64,000 bases of DNA from Vermiculatibacterium agrestimuris (lineage in GTDB: Bacteria; Bacillota; Clostridia; Oscillospirales; Oscillospiraceae), in contig NZ_CALPCU010000005.1 in assembly GCF_943193085.1 (NCBI RefSeq), forward strand, positions 1 to 64,000. The letters are read 5' to 3'. Below the pieces are notes generated by a model that was not told the DNA's origin, ran no database searches, and saw only the letters and a program-made list of their open reading frames with translations. Of the stretch, positions 14,967 through 23,134 are shown in pieces (positions within the stretch are counted from its first letter, which is position 1; each line of letters starts with the position of its first letter). Made by a program: the position numbers and the translations under genes.

Positions 14967-15255
14967 ACTTCTCCTTGATCCGGGGAAGCACCTCCTGGTA
15001 GCCGTCCGCCCCATAGTGGAGGGAGCGGTTCACCCGGCTGATGGTGGCGCTGGAGGCCCCGGTGCGCTCCAGAATATCGTTGTAGATCATGCCCTCGCTC
15101 AAAAGAATGGCCACCTCAAAGCGCTGCTCCATAGAGCGCAGCTCCGACACGGTGCACAGATCCTGGAAGAATTTCTTGCACTCCTCCATGTCCTTCAGGG
15201 AGAGGATCGCCTCGTATAAGATATCGCTCTCTCTCCGCTTCCCGCCTTTGATCAT
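14953..15255 (-). CDS. yerC: YerC/YecD-family TrpR-related DNA-binding protein
   Basis: 100 residues. The whole protein matches the YerC/YecD pattern of TrpR-like helix-turn-helix proteins: KDMEECKKFFQDLCTVSELRSMEQR at the centre, and the recognition helix in RTGASSATISRVNRSL. Regulatory target unknown. First gene of a three-gene leftward operon, overlapping the methyltransferase start. GGAGGCTG lies before its ATG region. Confidence 0.88.
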   Translation of the reverse strand: MIKGGKRRESDILYEAILSLKDMEECKKFFQDLCTVSELRSMEQRFEVAILLSEGMIYNDILERTGASSATISRVNRSLHYGADGYQEVLPRIKEKYGKL

Positions 15256-15375
15256 TTGGACAGCCTCCTCTTTCGTATTTCATCTCCATTTTATCAAAGT
15301 GAAGCATGAAAGTAAAGTCTTGAACGGAAATTTTTCTCCCGCATAGACTGAAATAATGAGAAAGGGGGAGCTGTG

Positions 15376-16062
15376 ATGAAAACAACGACCACCCCGCCCG
15401 CCCTGGCCGAGGCCGGGACATACCGGCAGGTCTTCCGTCAGGGTGAGGCCGTTCTGCTGACGGCGGCTGCCCGCTGGCCCCGGCTGGAGGAGACCTCTCC
15501 CGGAATACGCCGGGTGAACCGCTACTACGACGCCCTCTTCGACCGCTGGCGCCGCCGGTGGGAGGGGCCCCTGCTGGAGCAGGCCAAAGCCGCCGCCGGG
15601 CCGGAGTCGCCCCCCTGGTCCGCACAGCTGGACTTCACTGTCACCCACTTCTCCGATGGGCTTTTCAGCCTATACATCGACGTTGTGGAGGAGACAGCCT
15701 CACGGCCCCGCCGGATACGGCTGGGAGACATCTGGTCGCTCCCCGCCGGCGTGCCCGTGACCCTGCGGGAGCTGCTCCCCCGCCGCCGCTGGTGGCGGGG
15801 GCCGGTGATGGAGGCCATCCGCGCCCAGGTGGGACAGCGGGTACAGGCGGGGGAATCCATCTACTACGAGGACTGGCCCCGGCTGGTGTCCACCCACTTC
15901 TCTCCCCGGCGCGCCTACCTGACTGAGCAGGGCCCCACGGTCTTCTATCCCCAGGAGACCATCGCCCCGTCTCTGGAGGGCTTTCCCACCTTTTCTCTGG
16001 CTGCCCTGTGCCCGCCCGTCAGCCCCCCGGAGGAGGCCACGGAGGCTCCCGGTACACTTTAA
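15376..16062 (+). CDS. DUF3298-domain protein (RsiV-like soluble domain)
   Basis: 228 residues from the ATG at 15376 (GGGGGAG 7 bases upstream; a GTG precedes it in frame). The C-terminal two thirds resemble DUF3298/RsiV: a FTVTHFSDGLFSLYIDV strand pair, IRLGDIWSLP, and the LTEQGPTVFYPQETIAPSLEG end where the family binds or mimics wall fragments. In RsiV this domain binds lysozyme. Here there is no membrane segment or signal peptide, so it is a cytoplasmic stand-alone version. Divergent from yerC. Confidence 0.75.
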   Translation: MKTTTTPPALAEAGTYRQVFRQGEAVLLTAAARWPRLEETSPGIRRVNRYYDALFDRWRRRWEGPLLEQAKAAAGPESPPWSAQLDFTVTHFSDGLFSLYIDVVEETASRPRRIRLGDIWSLPAGVPVTLRELLPRRRWWRGPVMEAIRAQVGQRVQAGESIYYEDWPRLVSTHFSPRRAYLTEQGPTVFYPQETIAPSLEGFPTFSLAALCPPVSPPEEATEAPGTL

Positions 16063-16083
16063 GCCACTTTTCGAAAAAAACCC

Positions 16084-16112
16084 TTGCTTTTTTTCCTTGA
16101 TTCTGCTAATAT
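16084..16112 (+). promoter_or_regulatory. Promoter of rpmB
   Basis: TTGCTT at 16084-16089, 17 bases, TAATAT at 16107-16112. Confidence 0.65.
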
Positions 16113-16163
16113 AGAAGCCGATGCTTTTCAAGCGAATCCTGACCAGCGAGGAGGTAAAAGCGA

Positions 16164-16352
16164 ATGGCCAAATGTGAATTCTGCAACAAGGGCGTTGTGT
16201 TCGGCAACCAGGTCTCCCACTCTCACCGCCGCTCCAACCGGCCCTGGAAGCCCAATGTGAAGCGGGTCAAGGCAATCGTCGACGGCACTCCCAAGCATGT
16301 GTACGTCTGCACCAGATGCCTCCGTTCGGGTAAGGTCACCCGCGCCGTGTAA
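16164..16352 (+). CDS. rpmB: 50S ribosomal protein L28
   Basis: 62 residues. It has the zinc-ribbon form: CEFC at residues 4-7 and CTRC at about residues 49-52, with the conserved GNQVSHSHRRSNRPWKPNV split around the rRNA-binding loop. GAGGAGGT precedes the ATG. Structural protein of the large ribosomal subunit. Monocistronic, with its own promoter and a strong terminator. Confidence 0.97.
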   Translation: MAKCEFCNKGVVFGNQVSHSHRRSNRPWKPNVKRVKAIVDGTPKHVYVCTRCLRSGKVTRAV

Positions 16353-16370
16353 TCCCCCATTCACAGACAA

Positions 16371-16402
16371 AAAGCCGCTGTCATTGACAGCGGCTTTTTT
16401 AC
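16371..16402 (+). terminator. Terminator of rpmB
   Basis: AAAGCCGCTGTCA at 16371-16383 with TGACAGCGGCTTT at 16385-16397, then T. Its reverse complement is repeated exactly at 16466-16492. Confidence 0.9.
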
Positions 16403-16465
16403 CGTTTCACGGTAAAAAAGTACACTTGAATATGGCCGTGGGCCGGGACGGCCCACATGGCAAAA

Positions 16466-16496
16466 AAAGCCGCTGTCAATGACAGCGGCTTTTTTG
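16466..16496. terminator. Second, inverted copy of the rpmB terminator stem
   Basis: The same 13-bp stem as at 16371-16397 but in the opposite orientation, 68 bases further on. T-runs flank it on both strands, so it could also end the leftward small gene at 16540-16725. Confidence 0.85.
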
Positions 16497-16539
16497 TACG
16501 TAGCCGCCCATTGCGGGCGGCAGGGGCGCTGGATATCAC

Positions 16540-16725
16540 TCACATGATATGCTCCTGACAGAAGTCGTCCAGGACTTGAAAACCCATCCGTTCCCAGCTT
16601 GCCAGCTGGAACTTGCGGATGCTGGTGGCGTCCCATTGGGAACACAACCGGTTCTCCGGATCCAGACGAAGACTGTCGGCAGGTCGCGCTGTCCTCTTTT
16701 TCTTTACGCTCACGCCGGTCTCCAT
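16540..16725 (-). CDS. Small hypothetical protein
   Basis: 61 residues, beginning METGVSVKKKRTARPADSLR and rich in charged residues in the first half, with a QWDATSIRKFQLASWERMGF segment that looks like a compact helical fold. A GGGGGTG purine tract precedes the ATG and a terminator-like stem lies downstream. Not recognised. Composition is less GC-rich than a random reading frame in this genome would give, which mildly supports it being real. Confidence 0.4.
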   Translation of the reverse strand: METGVSVKKKRTARPADSLRLDPENRLCSQWDATSIRKFQLASWERMGFQVLDDFCQEHIM

Positions 16726-16805
16726 ACCTTCACCCCCAGAAGAGAGTTTGCCCCGGCGGCGGCGATCCCATAGGTGGAACTTCCTTCCATGGAAAACATT
16801 GTCCC

Positions 16806-16843
16806 TTGAAACAGGGTTTTCTATAAGTTACAATTTGGTTACA
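16806..16843 (+). promoter_or_regulatory. Promoter overlapped by a WalR-type box, first cell-wall hydrolase
   Basis: TTGAAA (16806-16811), 17 bases, TACAAT (16829-16834). GTTACA-N5-GTTACA at 16827-16843 is, on the other strand, TGTAAC-N5-TGTAAC, matching the WalR/YycF consensus TGTWAH-N5-TGTWAH. The box covers the -10. Confidence 0.75.
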
Positions 16844-16876
16844 AACCATTTTGACCATTTTCAAGGAGGTTCTCCC

Positions 16877-17665
16877 ATGAAACGCCAGCTCTCTGCTCTG
16901 CTTCTGAGTCTGCTTCTCCTGACTTCTTCCGCCCATGCCGCCAGCCTCACCCTGGACGGCGCGCCGCTGGACGTGGGCCACGCCCCCGTCTACAGCGGCT
17001 CCACCTACGTCTCCCTCCGTGCGGTGGTGGAGGCCGTCTGTCCCGACGCCTCCGTCTTCTGGGGCGCGGGCCAGGCCAACGTCTATACCCCCTCCCTCAC
17101 CCTCGCCGCCCAGCCGGGGCAGACCGCTCTTATCTGCAACGGCGACAGCCTCCCCCTCTCCTCTCCCATCCTGCTGGACAGCGGGCGCACTTTAGTTCCC
17201 ATCCGGCCCCTCGCCTCCCTTTTGGGGATGGAGGTGACCTGGAACGGCGCCACGGGCACGGTGGAGCTCACCACCGGCGCGGAGGCGGAGCGCGACGATT
17301 ACGACGACCAGGTCTACTGGCTCTCCCGCATCATCTCCGCCGAAAGCCAGGGCGAGTGCTGGGAGGGCAAGATCGCCGTGGGCAACGTGGTACTCAACCG
17401 GGTAGCGAGCCCCGACTTCCCCAACACCATCTACGGCGTTATCTTTGATGACCGCTGGGGCGGACAGTTTGAGCCGGTGCGCAACGGCACCGTCTACGAC
17501 ACGCCCACCCAAGAGAGCATCCAGGCCGCCATCGCCTGCCTGGCGGGAGAAAATACGGTGGGAGACAGCCTCTACTTCCTGGCCCCGGAGTTGACCGACA
17601 ACCACTGGACAATGGAAAACCGCCCCTATGTCACCACCATCGGCGCCCACTGGTTCTACCTTTAA
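16877..17665 (+). CDS. Secreted cell-wall hydrolase, SleB type, with stalk-like N-terminal domain
   Basis: 262 residues. A signal peptide (MKRQLSALLLSLLLLTSSAHA) is followed by a copper-amine-oxidase-N-like stalk domain (about residues 24-130, with the LVPIRPLASLLGMEVTWNG element) and then a Hydrolase_2/SleB domain: LSRIISAESQGE carrying the catalytic Glu, GKIAVGNVVLNRV, and RPYVTTIGAHWFY at the end. SleB enzymes are lytic transglycosylases cutting peptidoglycan. AAGGAGG precedes the ATG. A WalR-type box overlaps the promoter. The next gene is a paralogue with the same layout. Confidence 0.9.
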   Translation: MKRQLSALLLSLLLLTSSAHAASLTLDGAPLDVGHAPVYSGSTYVSLRAVVEAVCPDASVFWGAGQANVYTPSLTLAAQPGQTALICNGDSLPLSSPILLDSGRTLVPIRPLASLLGMEVTWNGATGTVELTTGAEAERDDYDDQVYWLSRIISAESQGECWEGKIAVGNVVLNRVASPDFPNTIYGVIFDDRWGGQFEPVRNGTVYDTPTQESIQAAIACLAGENTVGDSLYFLAPELTDNHWTMENRPYVTTIGAHWFYL

Positions 17666-17679
17666 TATTCGCCAAACCG

Positions 17680-17707
17680 AAAGCCGCCCTCACGGGCGGC
17701 TTTTTTA
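17680..17707 (+). terminator. Terminator after the first hydrolase
   Basis: AAAGCCGCCC and GGGCGGCTTT around TCAC, followed by TTT. Confidence 0.9.
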
Positions 17708-17729
17708 TTTCACGCAGTCCGTTCCCCAC

Positions 17730-17760
17730 GCCCTATCCTTAGTCCCCCAAGGGATAGGGC
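17730..17760. repeat. Additional hairpin between the two hydrolase genes
   Basis: GCCCTATCC.TT pairs with AAGGGATAGGGC with one bulged base; GTTT follows. Role unknown, possibly a back-up terminator. Confidence 0.6.
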
Positions 17761-17847
17761 CGTTTCCGTTTGTAACTTTTTTCAATAATTTTTTGCCGTC
17801 AAAATCGACAATTTTCATGTAAAATTACCTGTTTCAAAAAATTTTTC

Positions 17848-17918
17848 TTGACTTTTGGTTTCAAAGCGGTTACAATGCGGTTACAATTTTTGCGCAGTTC
17901 CCTCTGCCAAATTGTAAC
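17848..17918 (+). promoter_or_regulatory. Promoter overlapped by a WalR-type box, second cell-wall hydrolase
   Basis: TTGACT (17848-17853), 17 bases, TACAAT (17871-17876). GTTACA-N5-GTTACA at 17869-17885 covers the -10, exactly as in the first hydrolase gene. A further inverted half site TGTAAC lies at 17913-17918, just before the ribosome binding site. Confidence 0.78.
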
Positions 17919-17939
17919 CATTTCAGGAGGAATTATTTC

Positions 17940-18758
17940 ATGTTGAAACGTCTTCTCACTCTGGCGATGTGTCTGTGCCTGACCTTTGGGCTGGGCGGCA
18001 ATGTGATCGCTGTTGAGAGCGACGGCATCGACGTCATCGTCAACAACGCCGTCATTGACCTGGACGTCCCTGTCCAGGTCGAAGGGCAAACTACCTTTGT
18101 GTCCTATTGGCCCGTGGTTCGCGCTCTCTACCCCGACGCCCAAGCGGTATGGCAGGACGGCCAGGCGGTGGTCACCGCCGCCGGCCTGACTCTCACCATC
18201 CAACCCGGAAGGCCCTATCTGGTGGCCAATGGCCGCTACCTGTATATGCCCCAGGGCACCAAGACCCTGGGCGACACCATCCAGGTGCCCAGCCGGGTGC
18301 TGGCCGCCGCTCTGGGGGCCAACGTCTCCTGGGATCCCGTGGGCTGCGACGTAGTCTTCACCGCCGGCATGGGCCCCATCACCTCCGGCGGCGTGGCCTA
18401 CCAGGAGGATGTGCTCTACTGGCTCAGCCACATCATTTACGCCGAGAGCGGCAACCAGTCCCTGGAGGGAAAGATCGCCGTGGGTAACGTGGTGCTCAAC
18501 CGCGTCCACAGCGCCAAGTTCCCCAACACGGTCTACGAGGTCATCTTCCAGCGGGGCCAGTTCACCCCCGTCTCCAACGGCACCATCTATGCCACGCCCA
18601 CTGAGGAGTGTCTGGTGGCGGCCAAGCTCTGTCTGGACGGGGCCAACACCGCGGGCAACGCCCTCTACTTTATCAACCCCCGGTATTCTCCCAACAGCTG
18701 GGCCAGCCGGAACCGGCCCTATGTGGCCACCATTGGCGCCCATGCCTTCTACGCCTGA
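17940..18758 (+). CDS. Secreted cell-wall hydrolase, SleB type (paralogue)
   Basis: 272 residues with the same architecture as the gene before it: signal peptide (MLKRLLTLAMCLCLTFGLGG), a stalk-like domain to about residue 145, then a SleB domain with LSHIIYAESGNQ (catalytic Glu), GKIAVGNVVLNRV and RPYVATIGAHAFY. AGGAGG precedes the ATG. The SleB halves are closely alike and the N-terminal halves much less so, suggesting an old tandem duplication with divergence of the targeting domain. Confidence 0.9.
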   Translation: MLKRLLTLAMCLCLTFGLGGNVIAVESDGIDVIVNNAVIDLDVPVQVEGQTTFVSYWPVVRALYPDAQAVWQDGQAVVTAAGLTLTIQPGRPYLVANGRYLYMPQGTKTLGDTIQVPSRVLAAALGANVSWDPVGCDVVFTAGMGPITSGGVAYQEDVLYWLSHIIYAESGNQSLEGKIAVGNVVLNRVHSAKFPNTVYEVIFQRGQFTPVSNGTIYATPTEECLVAAKLCLDGANTAGNALYFINPRYSPNSWASRNRPYVATIGAHAFYA

Positions 18759-18781
18759 GCCCTTTGCTCCAAAAATTGCTG

Positions 18782-18811
18782 CCGCCCCTCCTTCGGGAGG
18801 GGCGGTTTTTT
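18782..18811 (+). terminator. Terminator after the second hydrolase
   Basis: CCGCCCCTCC and GGAGGGGCGG around TTCG, then TTTTTT. Confidence 0.95.
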
Positions 18812-18824
18812 CATGCTTTACGCC

Positions 18825-18853
18825 TTGACTTGCCCTTTGAGGCAGGCTATACT
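18825..18853 (+). promoter_or_regulatory. Promoter of the SLH/M15 gene
   Basis: TTGACT (18825-18830), 17 bases, TATACT (18848-18853). No WalR-type box here. Confidence 0.8.
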
Positions 18854-18890
18854 TTTATGCAGAAATATGCCGAATCTTTGGAGGCGATCT

Positions 18891-20372
18891 ATGAAACATC
18901 CCTTCCGTCTGCCCGCTCTGGCCCTTGCCGCCCTTCTCCTTCTGCCCCAGGGAGCAATGGCCGCCCGGTTCTCTGACCTGCCCGCCTCCCACTGGGCCTA
19001 TGACGATATGTCCCAGGCCGTGGGACTGGGGATCCTCAACGGCTACGATGACGGCTCCATCCACCCTGACGATACCCTCACCTGGGGCCAGTACCTGGTG
19101 ATGCTGGATCGGGCCTTCTATCCCGATACCTACTCCGCTCTCACCGACTCCGGCACCAACTGGGATCAGGCGGGCTACTGGGCCGCGCTGGGCGAAGGTC
19201 TCCTTACGGAGGGAGACTTTCTCCCTGTGACCCCTCTCACCCTCTCGGAGCCCATCCTCCGGGCGGACGCCGCCGTGCTGCTGGATCGGATGCTGCCCGA
19301 GGACGTCCGGGGCCGCTCTACGAGCGGCTGGTGGTGGGGAGAGCCTGCAACCGCCGGGGATGTCTTCTCCGACTACGCTGCCCTGGGCGGGCCCTACCAG
19401 GAGGCTCTGGATCGGCTCTATGACGCCTACATCGTCAACGGCCGGGACGACGGCACCTTCGGCGGTGGAGAGACCATCAAGCGCGCCGACGGCAGTGTAC
19501 TTCTGATGCGGGTGGTGGACGCAGTAGAGCAGACCTACTACGGCGAGGAAAAGACGGTGACCCTCCACATCACCGATCAGCAGGGCAACCCCCTGGTCGA
19601 GGATCGGACGGCGGAGGCCACAGTGGGCCAGTCCGTCTGGTACCTGGTGGACGATGATGAAATACCGCCCCGCTTCCAGTGCCTCTCCGACTATGAGCAG
19701 GTGACCCGCCGCAAGGACGAGTACACCCTGGTCTACCGCCCCTACACCAAGGCGGAGAACGCCCAGGCCGACTTTGAGGAGGCGGTGGAGCGGGGGGAGG
19801 CCAGCTGGGACGATTACTACGACCAACCCTTCTGGCTCTGGTTCCAGGGGGAGAACGAGCAGAAGCGCACCCTCCTCTTCGGCGACGGAGAAAAGCGCCG
19901 CTACGCCGACCAGACGGAGGCTTACGCCCACCAGACCACCGTCACCATCCCCGTCTGGCACCTGGATCGCAGCGGCAGCAAGGTGCCCGCTACCACCGAT
20001 CTGGTCATCAACGCCGCCATCGCCGAGGATGTGGTGGCCATCTTTACCGAGATCTATAACGACCCCGAGCAGTTCCCCATCCACGATATCGGCGGCTACA
20101 GCTGGCGGGGCGACAGCGCCACCGGCGAGCACAACTGCGGCACCGCCATCGACATCAACGCCGTTGAGAATTATCAGGTGCGGGACGGCAAAGCCCTGGT
20201 GGGCAGCTATTGGAAGCCCGGCGAGGATCCCTATTCCATGCCCGCCGACGGGTCGGTGGTGCGCATTTTTGCCGAGCACGGCTGGTCTTGGGGCGGCGAC
20301 GCCTGGGCCTGGGACGACGACCCCACCACCGGCTATCACGACTATATGCACTTATCCTATATGGGCGGCTGA
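18891..20372 (+). CDS. S-layer-anchored M15-type carboxypeptidase
   Basis: 493 residues from the ATG at 18891 (TTTGGAGGCG upstream). A signal peptide to about residue 24 is followed by SLH repeats (FSDLPASHWAYDDMSQAVGLGI, then two weaker ones to about residue 210), a middle domain, and a C-terminal VanY/M15-like zinc peptidase domain: the metal ligands are read in GEHNCGTAIDIN and YHDYMHLSY. Likely trims D-Ala-containing wall peptides at the cell surface, held there by the pyruvylated polymer that CsaB-type enzymes make. Third consecutive wall-modifying gene. Middle domain not recognised. Confidence 0.85.
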   Translation: MKHPFRLPALALAALLLLPQGAMAARFSDLPASHWAYDDMSQAVGLGILNGYDDGSIHPDDTLTWGQYLVMLDRAFYPDTYSALTDSGTNWDQAGYWAALGEGLLTEGDFLPVTPLTLSEPILRADAAVLLDRMLPEDVRGRSTSGWWWGEPATAGDVFSDYAALGGPYQEALDRLYDAYIVNGRDDGTFGGGETIKRADGSVLLMRVVDAVEQTYYGEEKTVTLHITDQQGNPLVEDRTAEATVGQSVWYLVDDDEIPPRFQCLSDYEQVTRRKDEYTLVYRPYTKAENAQADFEEAVERGEASWDDYYDQPFWLWFQGENEQKRTLLFGDGEKRRYADQTEAYAHQTTVTIPVWHLDRSGSKVPATTDLVINAAIAEDVVAIFTEIYNDPEQFPIHDIGGYSWRGDSATGEHNCGTAIDINAVENYQVRDGKALVGSYWKPGEDPYSMPADGSVVRIFAEHGWSWGGDAWAWDDDPTTGYHDYMHLSYMGG

Positions 20373-20387
20373 CAGGTAAAACAAAAG

Positions 20388-20424
20388 AGGGACTGGCATC
20401 CAAACGGTGCCAGTCCCTTTTTTT
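20388..20424. terminator. Terminator between the M15 gene and clpB
   Basis: AGGGACTGGCA and TGCCAGTCCCT with a T-run of seven on the right and A-rich sequence on the left; serves both converging genes. Confidence 0.9.
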
Positions 20425-20430
20425 ATCTTC

Positions 20431-23058
20431 TCACTCTATCACTTCGCCCTGAAGGACTTCCCCGCTCTCCACCACCAGCTGGCCGTCCTTCTCGTCCACT
20501 GTAAGCAGCTCCCCCGGCGCCGCCGTGCCGGACAGGACGGCCCGGCTGATGAGGGTCTCCGCCGTGTGCTGGAGATACCGCCGCAGGGGCCGGGCCCCAT
20601 AGAGGGGATCGTAGGCGTTGGCGATCACGAACTCCCTGGCCGCCGGGGTCAGCCGGCAGCGCAGCTGTCTGGCGGCCAGGCGGGCGTTGAGGCTCTCCAC
20701 CATCAAATCTACAATGTGTCCCACGTTTTCCCGGGTCAGGGGCTTGTAGAAGACGATCTCGTCCAGCCGGTTGAGGAACTCCGGACGGAAGGACTGCTTC
20801 AAAAGGCCGTTGACCTGCGCCCGGGCCTCCGGGGTGATCTCCCCGTTTTCGTCGATGCCATCCAGCAGATATTGGGAGCCCAGGTTGGAGGTGAGGATGA
20901 TGACTGTGTTCTTGAAGTCCACCGTCCGCCCCTGGCCGTCGGTGATGCGCCCGTCGTCCAGTACCTGCAGCAGCACATTGAACACGTCCGGGTGGGCCTT
21001 CTCCACCTCGTCAAAGAGGATCACGGAGTAGGGCGCGCGGCGCACCGCCTCGGTGAGCTGTCCCCCCTCCTCATAGCCCACATAGCCCGGCGGGGCGCCG
21101 ATGAGCCGGGAGACAGAGAACTTTTCCATATACTCGCTCATATCGATGCGCACCAGGTTCTTCTCGCTGTCGAAGAGGGCCGCCGCCAGGGTCTTGGCCA
21201 GCTCCGTCTTACCCACGCCGGTGGGGCCCAGGAAGAGGAAGGAGCCGATGGGCTTGTCCGGGTCGGCCACGCCGGCCCGGCTTCTCAGGATGGCCTCGCT
21301 GACCAGGCGCACCGCCTCATCCTGGCCCACCACACGCTCATGGAGGATGTCCTCCAGGTGGAGCAGCTTCTCCCGCTCCCCCTCCATAAGCCGGGCGACA
21401 GGGATCCCCGTCCAGCGCTCCACGATCTTGGCCACCTCTTCCTCGGTGACCTTGTCCCGCAGAAGGCTCTGCTCCTCGCTCTGCTGGGCGGCGGCCTCCT
21501 CGGCCTCCAGCCGTTTGCGCAGCTCCGGGATCCGGCCGTATTGGAGCTCGGCGGCCTTGTTCAGGTCGTACTGCCGCTGGGCCTGCTGGAGCTGGGCGCT
21601 GGCCGCCTCCAGCTCCCGGCGCAGTCCGCGCACCTTGCCGATGGCGCTCTTCTCATTCTCCCAGCGGGCCTTCTTGGCCTTGAACTCCTCCCGCAGGTCG
21701 GACAGCTCCCTGCTGATGTCCGAGAGATGCTCCTGGGAGAGCTTGTCGGTCTCCTTGCTCAGGGCGTGCTCCTCGATCTCCAGCTGGGTCATCTTCCCCT
21801 GAAGCACGTCCAGCTCGGTGGGCATGGAGTCGATCTCGGTGCGCACCGTGGCGCAGGCCTCGTCGATGAGGTCGATGGCCTTGTCGGGGAGGAACCGGTC
21901 GGTGATGTACCGGTCAGAGAGGGTGGCGGCGGCGATGATGGCCGGGTCGGTGATCTTCACCCCGTGGAACACCTGATAGCGCTCCTTCAGCCCCCGGAGG
22001 ATGGCCACCGTGTCCTCCACGGTGGGCTCCTTCACCAGCACCGGCTGGAACCGCCGCTCCAGGGCGGCGTCCTTCTCGATATACTGGCGGTACTCATTGA
22101 GGGTGGTGGCGCCGATGCAGTGGAGCTCTCCCCGGGCCAGCATGGGCTTGAGCAAATTGCCCGCGTCCATGCTTCCCTCGGTCTTCCCCGCCCCCACGAT
22201 GGTGTGGAGCTCGTCGATGAAGAGGAGGATGCGGCCCTCGGACTTTTTGACCTCGCCCAGCACGGCCTTCAGCCGCTCCTCGAACTCCCCCCGGTACTTG
22301 GCTCCGGCGATAAGGGAGCCCATGTCCAGACTGAAGATGGTCTTGTCCTTCAGGGAGGCGGGCACGTCCCCCTTCACGATGCGCTGGGCCAGTCCCTCGG
22401 CGATGGCGGTCTTGCCCACCCCCGGCTCGCCGATAAGGACGGGATTGTTCTTACTTTTCCGGGAGAGGATACGGATGACGTTTCGGATCTCCTCGTCCCG
22501 GCCGATCACCGGATCCAGCTTGTTCTGCCGGGCCCGCTCCACCAGGTCGGCGCCGTACTTCTTCAGGGCGTCATAGGTCTCCTCCGGGTTGTCGGAGGTC
22601 ACCTGCTGGCTGCCCCGGACGGCAGACAGGGCCTGGAGGATGCCCTCCTGGGTGACCTGGTAGGTCTGGAACAGCTCAGCCAGGGCCCGCTCGGCGGTCT
22701 TCACCAGAGCCAGGAGCAGATGCTCCACCGAGACATAGGCGTCCTTCATCTGGCCCGCCGTCTCCTCGGCGCTTTGGAGCGTCCTCTCCACCCCCGGAGA
22801 GACGTATACCTTCCCCATCTCCCGCCCCGGGCCGGAGACCTTGGGCAGGCGCTCCGCCTGGGCCTCCACGGCGGCGGTGAGGGAGGGCACGGTGAGGCCC
22901 ATATTCCCCAGCAGCTGGGGCACCAGTCCATTCTCCGCCGTCAGCAGGGCCAGGAGAAGGTGACACTGCTCGATCTGCTGGCTTCCAAGCTGCGCGGCAA
23001 GCCCCTGGGCTCTCTGAACGGCCTCCAGAGACTTCTGTGTATAATTCTGCGCGTTCAT
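20431..23058 (-). CDS. clpB: ClpB disaggregase (AAA+ chaperone)
   Basis: 875 residues, full length. N-domain with two Clp-N repeats (1-150), first AAA+ module with GEPGVGKT and LFIDELHT, the coiled-coil middle domain at about 400-525 which marks ClpB rather than ClpC, and second AAA+ module with GPTGVGKTELAKT. Works with DnaK to dissolve aggregates. It lies 76 bases downstream of hsp20 on the same strand with a terminator-like hairpin between, so some expression may come by read-through from the CIRCE-controlled hsp20 promoter. No separate CtsR site was seen. Confidence 0.96.
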   Translation of the reverse strand: MNAQNYTQKSLEAVQRAQGLAAQLGSQQIEQCHLLLALLTAENGLVPQLLGNMGLTVPSLTAAVEAQAERLPKVSGPGREMGKVYVSPGVERTLQSAEETAGQMKDAYVSVEHLLLALVKTAERALAELFQTYQVTQEGILQALSAVRGSQQVTSDNPEETYDALKKYGADLVERARQNKLDPVIGRDEEIRNVIRILSRKSKNNPVLIGEPGVGKTAIAEGLAQRIVKGDVPASLKDKTIFSLDMGSLIAGAKYRGEFEERLKAVLGEVKKSEGRILLFIDELHTIVGAGKTEGSMDAGNLLKPMLARGELHCIGATTLNEYRQYIEKDAALERRFQPVLVKEPTVEDTVAILRGLKERYQVFHGVKITDPAIIAAATLSDRYITDRFLPDKAIDLIDEACATVRTEIDSMPTELDVLQGKMTQLEIEEHALSKETDKLSQEHLSDISRELSDLREEFKAKKARWENEKSAIGKVRGLRRELEAASAQLQQAQRQYDLNKAAELQYGRIPELRKRLEAEEAAAQQSEEQSLLRDKVTEEEVAKIVERWTGIPVARLMEGEREKLLHLEDILHERVVGQDEAVRLVSEAILRSRAGVADPDKPIGSFLFLGPTGVGKTELAKTLAAALFDSEKNLVRIDMSEYMEKFSVSRLIGAPPGYVGYEEGGQLTEAVRRAPYSVILFDEVEKAHPDVFNVLLQVLDDGRITDGQGRTVDFKNTVIILTSNLGSQYLLDGIDENGEITPEARAQVNGLLKQSFRPEFLNRLDEIVFYKPLTRENVGHIVDLMVESLNARLAARQLRCRLTPAAREFVIANAYDPLYGARPLRRYLQHTAETLISRAVLSGTAAPGELLTVDEKDGQLVVESGEVLQGEVIE

Positions 23059-23085
23059 AATTCCGATCCACTTCCTCTCAAAGCA

Positions 23086-23126
23086 AAGGGGGCCGGCCGG
23101 TCAAAAGACCGCCCGGCCCCCCTTTT
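23086..23126 (-). terminator. Hairpin between hsp20 and clpB
   Basis: GGGGGCCGG.CGGTC pairs with GACCG.CCGGCCCCC around AAAA. Read leftward it is followed by only a short T tract (CTTTG), so it is probably a leaky attenuating stem. Confidence 0.55.
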
Positions 23127-23134
23127 GGTCTGTT

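Noticed and set aside
16361..16645. 94-codon leftward frame overlapping the rpmB terminators
   Set aside because: It includes both terminator stems and has no ribosome binding site.
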